Source of the DNA: Hymenoscyphus infarciens
Taxonomy: Eukaryota > Ascomycota > Leotiomycetes > Helotiales > Helotiaceae
Assembly: GCA_001414345.1 (NCBI GenBank)
Contig: LLCB01000692.1
Span: 1-12,465 of the forward strand
Length of the DNA: 12,465 bases
Direction: 5' to 3'
Within the stretch, counting starts at the first letter, position 1. Every line of letters starts with the position of its first letter. Below the pieces are notes generated by a model that was not told the origin of the DNA, did no database searches, and worked only from the letters and a program-made list of their open reading frames with translations. Positions 1-9,660 of this stretch are shown here, one piece after another. Made by a program: the position numbers and the translations under genes.

Positions 1-388
1 ATTAATTACCTTTATAGTAATAATACTAGGTAATATCGATTATAGTACTAGTAATAATACTAGGTAATCGATTTATTTATCGATTACCTAGGTAGTAATA
101 ATAATACTAGGTAATCGATTTATTTATCAATTACCTTACTAGTAATAATAATACTAGGTAATCGATTTATTTATCGATTACTCTACTAGTAATAATACTA
201 GGTAATCGATTTATTTATCTATTATCTTAATAGTAATACTACTAGGTAATCGATTTATTTATTGATTACCTTACTAGAAATAATACTACTAGGTAATCGA
301 TTTATTTATTAATTACCTTTATAGTAATAATACTAGGTAATATCGATTATAGTACTAGTAATAATACTAGGTAATCGATTTATTTATC
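1..388. repeat. 307-bp higher-order duplication within the satellite
   Basis: Bases 1-81 recur without difference at 308-388, an offset of 307 bp. The shared block includes a long-type unit with an extra element of about 31 bp that begins GGTAATATCGATTATAG. The same extra element occurs a third time around 787-818. The long-type units explain the 78-79 bp core spacings. They show that the array grew partly by copying multi-unit blocks and not only single units. Confidence 0.75.
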
Positions 389-1687
389 TATTACCTTAAT
401 AGTAATACTACTAGGTAATCGATTTATTTATCGATTATCTTAGCTAGTAATAATACTACTAGGTAATCGATTAATTTATCAATTACTTTACTAGAAATAA
501 TACTACTAGGTAATCGATTTATTTATCGATTACCTTACTAGTAATAATAATAATAGTAATCGATTTATTTATTAATTACCTTACTAGTAATAATAATACT
601 AGGTAATCGATTAATTTATCAATTACCTTACTAGAAATATTACTACTAGGTAATCGATTTATTTATCGATTACTTTACTAGAAATAATAATACTAGGTAA
701 TCGATTTATTTATCGATTACCTTATTAGAAATAATACTACTAGGTAATTGATTTATTTATTGATTACCTTTATAGTAATAATACTAGGTAATATCGATTA
801 TAATACTAGGTAATAATACTAGGTAATCGATTTATTTATCAATTACTTTACTAGGAATAATACTACTAGGTAATCGATTTATTTATCGATTACCTAATTA
901 GAAATAATAATGCTAGGTAATCGATTTATTTATCGATTACTTTACTAGAAATAATAATACTAGGTAATTGATTTATTTATTAATTATCTTACTAGAAATA
1001 ATAATACTAGGTAATCGATTTATTTATCGATTACTTTACTAGGAATAATACTAGTAGATAATCGATTTATTTATCAATTACTTTACTAGAAATAATGCTA
1101 CTAGTAATAATACTAGGTAATCGATTTATTTATCGATTACCTTACTAGAAATAATACTAGGTAATCGATTTATTTATCGATTACCTTAGTAATAATAATA
1201 CTAGGTAATCGATTTATTTATCGATTACCTTACTAGAAATAATAATACTAGGTAATCGATTTATTTATCGATTACTTTACTAGTAATAATAATACTAGGT
1301 AATTAATTTATTTATCGATTACCTAAGTAGTAATAATACTAGGTAATAATACTAAATAATCGATTTATTTATCGATTATCTTACTAGTAATAATAATACT
1401 AAGTAATTAATTTATTTATCAATTACCTTACTTAGAATAATACTACTAGGTAATTGATTTATTTATCGATTATCTTACTAGAAATAATACTACTAGGTAA
1501 TCGATTTATTTATTAATTACTATACTAGAAATAATACTTTACTAGTAATAATACTAGGTAATCGATTTATTTATCTATTACCTTAATAGTAATAATTCTA
1601 AGTAATAATACTAAGTAATCGATTTATTTATTAATTACCTAGGTAGTAATAATAATACTAGGTAATTAATTTATTTATTAATTACCT
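1..1687. repeat. AT-rich tandem satellite with a hairpin in every unit
   Basis: The array contains 33 copies of a core made of the arm AGGTAATCGA, the 8-base loop TTTATTTA and the complementary arm TCGATTACCT. Cores are joined by a linker of the type TACTAGTAATAATACTA, itself nearly self-complementary. Successive cores, measured from the G of the left-arm CGA, are most often 47 bp apart. Other spacings are 44, 46, 48, 57-61 and 78-79 bp. The left end is cut by the window edge; the right end is at about 1687, where the sequence becomes unique. Units differ mainly at the CpG in each arm and in the number of AAT/ACT triplets in the linker. Both strands read almost alike. There is no coding potential. 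The genomic role (centromeric, subtelomeric or interstitial minisatellite) cannot be decided from the window. Confidence 0.95.
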
Positions 1688-1692
1688 TCTTT

Positions 1693-1738
1693 TATATAAG
1701 TAAGCTAATATACGTTACTTAACCTAAATTTATATAAG
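1693..1738 (+). promoter_or_regulatory. Two TATATAAG boxes upstream of pseudogene A
   Basis: TATATAAG occurs at 1693-1700 and again at 1731-1738, 38 bp apart within an imperfect direct repeat. It matches a eukaryotic TATA box. The second copy lies about 85 bp before the candidate ATG at 1823, a plausible distance for a fungal core promoter. In sequence this rich in TA, such a motif can also arise by chance, so this is a suggestion only. It is the only stretch between the satellite and the first frame. Confidence 0.3.
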
Positions 1739-1822
1739 CTATATTACTACTTAACGTAGCTTTTTTAAAGTGTTATTCTTAACATCTTTATAGTTTAAAA
1801 TACCCTTTAATCCTACTTTACT

Positions 1823-3868
1823 ATGTCTATTATCCTCTCTAAACATTTCGAAATTCTACTAAGAGATCTATAATTAAACTTTTACTTTATATAACCCTTA
1901 TATAATACTAAACTTTATACTTAATCCTTATCTACTAGTAGACTATCTTAAGATCTCTCTATTTATAGATCTCTTATTATTATATTATTTAAATATAATC
2001 TTACTAATTCTTATAACACTAATCTAAAATACTTTTTCTATAAACTCTATACTTAAATTAATACTCTAAACTCTAATCAAATTTAATATTAGCTTAAAAG
2101 TTATTAAAAAAGGCAACTAGTCTAATATAGTCTTCTTAAAACCTAATTTAAGTAATATAAGAAGGTATTCTATAGATTATTATTTTACCTTTTAGATTAA
2201 AATAATAAGAACTAATTAATAGTTTACTAATATATAGTAAAGCATTTTAAGATAGACTATAATAAAGGTAAGTAATACTAGAAGAAGGTTATAGATTTAA
2301 AGTATAAAAATAAGCTATTCTCTTCTAAAAGATAACATTTTATAAGAAACTATCTTAAAAGAGACTATCTTAAAAGAGGGTTTTCTAAAAAGCAGTTTTC
2401 TAAAAAGCAGCTATCTAAGAGAGTATATAATAAAGAGAGTTAAATAGTTAAGATAACTAGTTCTATAGAGAGAGGTTATTAAAGTCTTTTTATAGAGGTA
2501 GGAACTTCTTTTAAAAGTAATTATAATATAAAACTACTAAGTAATAGGGAATTTTTAAGTAATAATATAAACGTAGTATTTTAATATCTAGTTATATTAT
2601 AGAGACCTTTTTAGAAGGTATAAAGTTTAGAAATACTATCTAATATAGATAAAAGCTTTATAGAGTATATAACTAGTTAACTATAAAATTAACCTAGAAA
2701 AGGACCTAGTAGTAGTTTATACTATACTTAAGAAACTAGTTATTCTAAAAATAGCCTACTAAGTACTCTTTTAAGTCTATTAATAAAAGTTTCTTTTAAT
2801 TCTTAAGAAAAACTATTATAGATTATTTCTTTTCTTATATTATAAGAATATACTAAGACTAGTAATCTTATATAAGTTAGGTTAGATAAATTAAGTTAAA
2901 AAGCTAACTAGGAAATTATTAATCTTCTTTTTAAAAGTATAGTAGATACTTATAATATTATAAAATAAGCTTATAAAAATATATAAGCTACTTTATCTAC
3001 TATAAATACTTAAGCTAAATTAATTAAATAAGTATATCTTAATTTATAGACTACTCTAGTATAAGAAGAAAAATCGTACTAATTTCTACTTTCCTAAAAC
3101 TAGTAAATATATAAAAAACGAAGATAATAAATATTAAATACTTAATAAGAGAAAGAAAGCTTATAGTTAGTTAAATAAGATTTATAAATAAAGAAGAAAT
3201 ATTAAGAAATTTAGAAAAAAGACACCTTTTTAAGACGTAAAAAGGTATATAAGAATAAATATAATAAGTAAAAGTATTTTTAATAAACTAAAATATAATA
3301 ATAAGAATATAAATAAGGATTCTTTTATAGATACTAATAAGTAGAATAGTAAAGATAATATTAAACTTCTATAAATTAAATAGTTATATAAAAATTATAA
3401 GTTTACTATTTAACTTCTAAGGAATAATTTAATAATTAACCTTATATTCTTTAAGTATTCTATTATAATTAAAAAGCTATAGTTAACTAACTCCTCTTAC
3501 TCTACTCTATATTTATTACTAATTTAATCTCTACTTTACCTATAATATCTATTATACTAATTAATAAGTACTAATTAGTAATAGGTTAGAAGGTATACTA
3601 GGTTATAAAGTATACTAGAATAGGTTAGGAATAATTATAATATTAGAAGGAATTATAGTAATAGGCTATAGAATTATAGTAGAGTAGAATTGCTTTCTAA
3701 GTAATATAGTAATAGAATTTAGTAGTACTACTTTAGTAAGAAAAGAGTAAACATAACTTATTATAATTTAAATTAGTAGGTTATAACATCTATTACTCTT
3801 TAAATATATAGTACTATTATTTAAATAAAGAAGTTATATAAATATCTATATTTAGACGAAGTAAGTAG
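1823..3868 (+). pseudogene. Pseudogene A: RIP-damaged, Gln/Lys-rich coiled-coil protein, 682 codons
   Basis: The frame opens with an intact ATG at 1823 with A at -3, followed by MSIILSKHFEILLRDL with no stop until codon 17. It stays in one frame for about 680 codons to a TAG at 3866, after the basic end FRRSK. Dozens of in-frame TAA/TAG interrupt it and no TGA was noticed. They stand where Gln fits, for example in helical stretches around 3030-3200 and 3610-3760. Visible parts are a Lys-rich block with 5-residue repeats at residues 175-196, a Ser/Pro-type linker near 290-320 (RKGPSSSLYYT), a long Gln/Lys/Glu coiled coil at about 350-480 and a second one at about 590-650. A few CAG, CAA and CAT codons survive. 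I do not recognise the family and see no catalytic motif. It converges with pseudogene B. The strand call is good; the function is unknown. Confidence 0.6.
2349..2410 (+). repeat. Paired 15-bp in-frame tandem repeats in pseudogene A
   Basis: ACTATCTTAAAAGAG stands twice in tandem at 2349-2378, and TTTTCTAAAAAGCAG twice at 2381-2410. In the frame of pseudogene A they give five-residue repeats of the YLKRD and FSKKQ kinds, free of stops. The second pair keeps CAG codons, which are very rare elsewhere. A period divisible by three supports former coding. Confidence 0.8.
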
Positions 3869-4347
3869 GTTTTATTACTTTTTATATATATAATATTATT
3901 ATTCTTTTCCTTTATTTTATTTACTTATATATATTTATATATTTTAAACTTCTTTATTAGAAGTTTTATTAATCTTCTCTTATAAGCTACTTTATTATTC
4001 TTTTCTTTTAATATAGCTTTATATATTCTAGGTATATATTTTATTAATTATTATACTTATAACGCCCTTTATTTTTCTTTTAATCTTAATTACTTAGTAT
4101 TACTTTTCTTTATTATATCCTTTTTTTAATAGAGTATAGGTATATTATAAGAGTTAACTAGTAGTAGGAGAAACTAGGATTAAGATATAGAGGAAACTTA
4201 GTAAAACCTAGTATTATATTAATATTCTTATTTAAAGCTATAAATAAGAATAATAATATCCTTAATTAATATTATTACTAGTATCTTTAATACTTTCTTT
4301 ATTAAAATATTAAAATCTAGATAAAAAACATTTATATACTCTATTTA
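3869..4347. other. Spacer between convergent pseudogenes A and B
   Basis: No separate gene is supported here. The minus frame of B stays readable with Lys/Arg-rich stretches down to about 3880 (for example KEKNNKVAYKRRLIKL at about 4005-3958), but with frequent stops around 4030-4160. Either B ended near 3880 instead of 4348, or this is its 3' flank. Pyrimidine-rich tracts on the plus strand at 3900-4110 are the complement of those Lys codons. No terminator-like structure was noticed. Confidence 0.4.
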
Positions 4348-4350
4348 TTA

Positions 4351-4560
4351 ATACTTCTTCTTACTCTTCTTTCTTATTAATTCCTTTATATATTTGCTTT
4401 TAGCCTTTCTCTTCCTTATATTAGCTATTCCTTCTTCTATAGCTCTCTTTCTCTTCTTAGCCTTTACCTTCTTAGCTTTTTTTTTTATATTCTTCTTCTT
4501 TATATCCTTCTTCTTCTCTTCTACTATAATTTTTAGTTAAGACCTTACTTAGTAGAGCTC
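4351..4560 (-). other. Lys/Arg-rich tail encoded at the 3' end of pseudogene B
   Basis: About 70 minus-strand codons are dominated by AAG, AAA and AGA, with blocks such as KKKAKKVKAKKRKRAIEEG and KYIKELIRKKSKKKY, and have only one or two in-frame stops before the paired TAA. The purine run on the coding strand is too regular for decayed spacer. It is the best single argument that B lies on the minus strand. A basic tail of this kind is common in DNA-binding proteins, including some transposases, but does not identify one. Confidence 0.5.
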
Positions 4561-4987
4561 TAAAGCCTTTTAATAACTTAGTAAGTACTATTATATATAC
4601 TAGTAATAGATATTAACTTTAATTATTTTAGAATAATTATTTTTTAAACTTTTAAATAAGAATTAAGTTATAAATAAAGCTATATAATAACACTAAAAAA
4701 CCTTTTTATCTCTACTATTATAAAGAATCTCCTTTATATAATAATACTAGTATATTATATTAATAACTAGGTTATATATATAAATAAAGTTAAAGGTATA
4801 TATATTAATAGTACCTTTAGATATTAATAGTAGTAGAAGATCTAGAACTCTATAGATTATTTTACTTAACTTAGAAATAGTTATTAACCTAGATTTAGAA
4901 TTTTAATATAGTACTAGAGTAAATTAAATCTAATCCTTATACTTATAATTAAAAAACATATTATAAAGATCTTTTATTACTATTACT

Positions 4988-5022
4988 TTTAATCTAGTCT
5001 TTAATCTAGTCTTTAATCTAGT
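4988..5022 (-). repeat. 12-bp tandem repeat in pseudogene B
   Basis: TTTAATCTAGTC stands three times in a row (4988-4999, 5000-5011, 5012-5022, the last lacking one base). On the minus strand this encodes repeated TRLK, a four-residue unit next to the run of five Glu codons at 5065-5079. CTA here may derive from CCA, so a Thr-Arg-Pro-Lys linker is possible. Confidence 0.75.
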
Positions 5023-6043
5023 TATAGATCTTAGTTTCTTTAGAGTTAGTACTTCTAAGTTAACTTCCTCTTCTTCCTCTATTACTTATAAAAGAGATAT
5101 CCTATTAGTAAATAGATATTTCTTAAGTTTATTAGAAATACTATCTTATAAAGTACTACTAGTTAAGTTAGGTTATAAATTAGAGAGTCTAGGTATACTT
5201 AGGCCTACTTCCTTTATTATATATTTTTCCTTATTTATAAGTATTTTAGTATTTAGAATTAAATCTAGTTTATATCTTATATTATTTATTTATACTAGAC
5301 TAAGAGTTACTATATTAATTAAACTAAACTTTCTATCTATAAGATCTTTTTACTATTATTAAGAGAGAAGTTTATATATATCTCTCTAATCCTTATATAT
5401 ATTATTTATATTAAGTTAAGAGATATTATAAATATTAAGCTAACTCTTCTTTAAATATATTAGAAGAAGGGGTTCTAGTTTATTACCTTTATAAGCTAAA
5501 AATTTACTCTATTTTTAAATAAGCTTATAATCTAATATCTTAATAAAAAGACTATCGCTTCTAACTATCTAAACCTATCTCTTTATAATATCTATAATAT
5601 TTATTTTAGTATTATCTATTTTCTTAGAAATCGCTTTATTAAGGTTTATATATAATAAATAGTCTATTTTTAGTAAGTTAGGATATTAAAGATAGTTAGT
5701 TAGAACTTTATATAAAACTTTCTAAATCATATATACTACTAGGTATAAATCTAGATACTTTACTCTTTATATCTAATTACTAATCTTATACTACTTATTT
5801 AGATACTTAAGAGATTCTTTATACTTTAATATATAAAATTTAAGAGTCTTTTTAAATTTATAACCTACTATAAATACGTTATACTAAGCCTTTATCTTTA
5901 CTATATTTAATCCTTAGTCTTAACTAGACGTTAATATATAAGATAATACTACTCCCTTTATTATAGAAGTAACTTTAGAACTAGGGTTTAAATTCTTTAA
6001 AGTATCCTTCTTACTAGAAACTTATATATAGAATTTAAGCTCT

Positions 6044-6154
6044 TCTAATCTATCTAATTTAGATAAAGAATTAGAGATATTATCTATATCCTTAGTTATA
6101 AGCTTTTCTAATTTATTTAAATCTAATTTATCTAATTTAGATAAAGAACTAGAG
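6044..6154 (-). repeat. 78-bp spaced direct repeat in pseudogene B
   Basis: A 33-base block at 6044-6076 recurs at 6122-6154 with only two differences, both C/T. The 78-bp offset is 26 codons. On the minus strand both copies give a Ser-Leu-Ser-Lys-Leu-Asp motif. The differences are of the RIP/transition type. Confidence 0.75.
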
Positions 6155-6661
6155 TTACTAAGGCTAGCTTTATTATTTTTATCGTCCTTATTACTAAAAT
6201 CTGCTATTAGAGGTAATAAACTAGCTTCTTAGAGTAATCCTTTATATAAATTTTTAGTTATAGAAAACGATAGTAGTATTTAAGATAATAAAGGCTATAT
6301 ATTAGAGTTAAGATAATCTTCTCTAATTAAAGATTTATTTATAATATCTACTACTAATAATATAAGTTTATTATAATATATCTTTATTATTAATAAGTTT
6401 ACTAGTATATTAAATAAATCTTTTACTATCTTGTTCTAAATTTACTATCTATATAGTAATTCTATTATAGAAATAATAGTATTTTAGTATTTTTTAATTT
6501 TAGATGTTTTCTATACTTTTTATAAAGCCTTACTTACTAAAGAAATTTTATTTTAAAGTAAAGGTATAATTTTAGCTCTATTACTTTAAATCTATTATTT
6601 TAGAAGTTTAATAGTAGAGTTAAATATATCTTATATAGAAAATTTATATTAATAATAAGTA

Positions 6662-8371
6662 AGAAGATTATAAGCCTATATTTCTACTTTAAGTAGCTAG
6701 CTTTTAAGTTAAAGAACTATTCTTCTACTAAGTAGTAGATATATTATTATTAGAGAATAACCCTAGTATTTTAAAAGATAATTTACTAGAGAGGAAAACT
6801 AGTAATAAAATTCTTTTAAGCTCTAAGACTATTTAACTTCTAATAATAAGTAAGTAGAGGGTATTCCTAGATAATAGGAGTTTACTACTAAGATAACTAA
6901 TAATATTTAAAGAAATAGTTGATTTTAAGATAAATGTAGTTTAGTACTTAAAAGTAAAAACTTACTATCTATATCTTTAAAGCTAGACTAAGATCTTAAT
7001 AAACTATAGGCTTTTATAATTAATAAAAATGATTTAATTAAAGAACTATAGTAAACTTTAGAAAAGGTTACTTTAATTAAGAAACTAATCTTATTACTAG
7101 CTAAGGTAGGAGAAAAGGCTTAAGAGTAGTTTATAACTTCTATAAAAGTAGGATTAATAGAAGAATTAATCTTTAAAGTTATAGAAAGCGTATAAGATTT
7201 AGTTAAAAGCTTAAAATCTATAATCTTAAAAGATATAGATAAATTTAAAGATAAGGCTACGGTCTTAGAAGAGAGGTAAGATCTAGTTAAGGTAATAAAG
7301 ATTATAGTATTAGTTTTTAAAGAGATAATATTTTATAAAAGCATAAGTAGAGAATTCTACTATTTAGTTATACTATCTAGTAGATAGAATAACTTTAAGT
7401 ATATACTATCTTATTATTATATTATAAGCTAGTATAAAGTTAAAGAGGCTAAGAAATAATTATACTATATAACATAAGCTTAGTAATTTAATAATAATGA
7501 ATTTTTTAAGTTTAACTAATTAATTTCGTCTTCTTCTATTAACTAGGTTCTAATATAACCCTTTTATTAAGTTTCTAGAACACTAATATCTTCGATTCTA
7601 GATTATAGTTCTAGTAATACTATGTCTTTGCTAGTATAATCGCTTATAGGATAGTAATCGCTTATAGAATAGTAATCGCTTATAGAATAGCTAGTAGATT
7701 ATAGCTCTATAAGTACTACGTCTTTACTAGTATAATCACTTATAAGATAGTAATCGTTTATAAGATAGCTAATAGATTATAGCTCTATAAATACTACGTC
7801 TTTGCTAGTATAATTGCTTATAGAATAGCTAGTAGATTATAGCTCTATGAGTACTATATCTTTACTAGTATAATTGTTTATAAGATAGCTAGTAGATTAT
7901 AGCTTTATAAGTGCTATGTCTTCGCTAGTATAATAGCTTATAGAGTATGATTCTAAAAATACCCTTTCTTTGCTAATATAATAGGTAGTAGGCTAAAAAT
8001 CTAGAGACGTAGATTCTAAAATAAGAGTTTAAAGCTTTAGAAATGATATATCTTTAGTATTTTTAGTATCTTCGTTAGTAGAGACACTAGTAGGTTCGCT
8101 TAAAGACTAGGACTATAAGGAAGTTATATATCTTCTTATAGATTATAGAGGAGTAGCTTTAGATAAATATTAGTAATAACTAAAAATAAGAAATAATACT
8201 CACGATCTAGTAAGAGCCTTCTATATATCTATGTTTATATTAGTAATTATTTATACTTTTTTTATTATAATTATTCTAGTTTAGGCTAGTTTTTATAAAA
8301 GTAATAGATGTTTTTAGAGCGTATTTAAAAGTTAAAGTAGTACTAGTAGATACTATTTTATAGATATATAA
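6662..8371 (+). pseudogene. Pseudogene C: RIP-damaged coiled-coil protein with 20-residue repeats, about 570 codons
   Basis: The plus frame is continuous from about 6662 to TAA/TAG at 8369-8374. It has more than 50 in-frame TAA/TAG and one TGA (6920). Residues about 40-100 are Gln/Asn-rich. Residues 100-220 form a convincing amphipathic coiled coil with Glu/Lys/Asp and stops exactly where Gln fits (for example NKNDLIKEL-stop-stop-TLEKV). Residues about 312-425 are nested 20-residue repeats. Near the end a hydrophobic run of about 20 residues (8225-8281), rich in ATT codons that RIP does not create from CpA, could be a membrane anchor; this is tentative. It is divergent from B, with candidate starts within about 60 bp of each other, so a shared promoter region is possible. 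The start is approximate. The antisense reading is Ser/Leu-rich with fewer stops but lacks the helical pattern. The family is unknown. Confidence 0.5.
7598..7945 (+). repeat. Nested 60-bp/18-bp minisatellite inside pseudogene C
   Basis: Five units start with CTAG/CTAATAGATTATAG at 7598, 7691, 7769, 7829 and 7889. The basic unit is 60 bp. Its 18-bp end (TAATCGCTTATAGAATAG type) is present three times in unit 1 and twice in unit 2, giving lengths of about 93 and 78 bp. All lengths are multiples of three, so the ancestor encoded a 20-residue repeat with a 6-residue sub-repeat. In the plus frame the stops fall at the same places in each unit, as expected for conserved Gln codons. CpG and TpG are noticeably more frequent here than in the surrounding sequence. 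Confidence 0.85.
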
Positions 8372-8738
8372 TAGTTATTAACTAAACCTTATACTAAACA
8401 CCCCCTTTCTACTCTCCTTATTTTAGTAAATTATATACCTTTAATAATATCTAAAATAATCTAAATCATAATATTTAAGGTTTTTCTTTTTAATTAAATT
8501 TATTTATCCTTAGTTAATTAAATATAAATAACTAGTAATAGTTAAGTCTCTTAAGATAACTCTTAAATTCTCTCTCTACTATTCTATATAATAAACCCTA
8601 ATCTCTTATATCTACTAATCTATTTAAGAGAAACTAGGTTAAATACTTTTAATAGAATATAGAATAAGTAGAGTATACTAAAACTTATTCTTAGCTATCT
8701 TAATATAGACGTTTATATACTAGTTATTAAATAATAAC
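8372..8738. other. Spacer between convergent pseudogenes C and D
   Basis: There are 367 bases with no supported gene, repeat or structured element. Composition is as depleted of CpA/TpG as the flanks. A C-rich patch, ACACCCCCTTTC, at about 8398 is the only local oddity. It probably held the 3' ends of both genes. Confidence 0.4.
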
Positions 8739-8901
8739 TTATTTTTTAGTTACTCGTTTCCTAGATTTTCTAGTTATAGTAGTTAATTTACCTTCTTTAA
8801 AAGAAAGATAATAAGTCTCTACTATAGAGTTAATAATATAAGGTAAAATATAAGAGTTATAAAGCTTTTTAAGATTAATATCTAAGGTATTTAACACTAC
8901 T

Positions 8902-8943
8902 ACTAGGCTTATAGGAGTGCTTACTAGGCTTATAGAAGTACTT
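8902..8943 (-). repeat. 21-bp tandem duplication in pseudogene D
   Basis: ACTAGGCTTATAGGAGTGCTT at 8902-8922 is followed directly by a copy at 8923-8943 with two differences, both G to A (GGAGTG to GAAGTA). The period is seven codons; on the minus strand it gives repeated Ile-Ser-Leu-Val-Ser-Thr-like residues. The TG-to-TA difference between the copies is a RIP-type change. Confidence 0.8.
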
Positions 8944-9573
8944 ATTATTAGTCTATTTAGAGTATAAATTAAATCTAAAAGTAGTTAACTAAAATTAGTA
9001 AAACCTAGATTAATTAAGTTTAAGCCTACTTTTAAACCTCCTTTTACCTTAAATAGTAGCTAGCTAAGTTATTTAGTAATATCCTTTTTATTATTCTTCT
9101 TATTATCCTTCTTATTATTAGTAATAAAAAGACTCTTTTTAGCCTTATTATTAAGATTAAAAGATAGAAAGTCTAGTGTTTTATTAATTAGGTTATTATT
9201 TTATAGAAAATAATTAAAATCTATTTCCTTATCTTTAACTAAAAATAGAAGAAGATAGTTTAAATAAACTTTAGTAGTATTTTCTTTTATAAACTTATTT
9301 TAGAAATTTGTTTTCTCTATTACTAAGACTAGTTATATAGTATCTAACTTAAAGCTTAAATTAACTAAGTTTTTAAGAATAGAACTACGATTTTAAGGAT
9401 TTATAGAATAGGTTCTAACGTTTAAATTAGTAGATTTTAATATAGAAGAGGTTTTAACTACGCTACTAGGGATAGCTAATATAGAATTTATAATAACTAG
9501 GCTAGACTTAAATATAGGAATAAGAGGTAGTAAGTTAGCCTTAAAAAGGGGAAGGTATACTACTAACAATATA

Positions 9574-9660
9574 GAATTAACTAGTAGTAACTTAGAAGAG
9601 GGAATAGAAGTAGTCTTAATATATGAATTAACTAGTAGTATTATTAAAAGAGGGACTAAG
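9574..9660 (-). repeat. 51-bp direct repeat in pseudogene D
   Basis: GAATTAACTAGTAGT occurs at 9574 and 9625, each followed by a partly similar stretch ending in an AGAGGGA motif. The offset of 51 bp is 17 codons. On the minus strand it falls in the Ser/Thr/Pro-type linker. Similarity drops outside the first 15 bases. Confidence 0.65.

Larger units (their letters stand above)
4348..6720 (-). pseudogene. Pseudogene B: RIP-damaged basic, low-complexity protein, about 790 codons
   Basis: The minus-strand frame reads continuously from about 6720 down to two adjacent TAA codons at 4350-4345. Many in-frame TAA/TAG occur but no indel was noticed. From the N-terminus: a helical Lys/Gln/Asn-rich part (residues about 1-110), a Ser/Leu/Lys/Asp repeat region (about 180-230, two SLSKLDxL motifs), a mixed region with well-formed segments such as KKIDNTKINIIDIIK near 5600, a run of five Glu at about 547-552, three TRLK repeats at about 565-577, and a strongly basic tail (about 727-790) rich in AAG/AGA codons. 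The tail suggests nucleic-acid binding or nuclear targeting; this is inference. No transposase triad or other domain was recognised. The start is approximate because any original ATG would now be ATA. The plus strand also reads as open, but it would give poly-Phe/Leu opposite the Lys tail, which is less likely. Confidence 0.5.

Noticed and set aside
1..1687. CRISPR array
   Set aside because: The sequence between the cores is a variant of one linker and not unique spacers, and the setting looks eukaryotic.
4351..4560. Fot1/pogo-type transposase C-terminus
   Set aside because: The basic tail is reminiscent, but I could not find the expected conserved segments or acidic triad upstream, so the family is not claimed.
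8225..8281. Firm transmembrane anchor in pseudogene C
   Set aside because: Decayed AT-rich sequence inflates Ile, Leu and Phe. Several ATA/CTA codons may have been Thr, Met or Pro, so the hydrophobic run is only mentioned as tentative.
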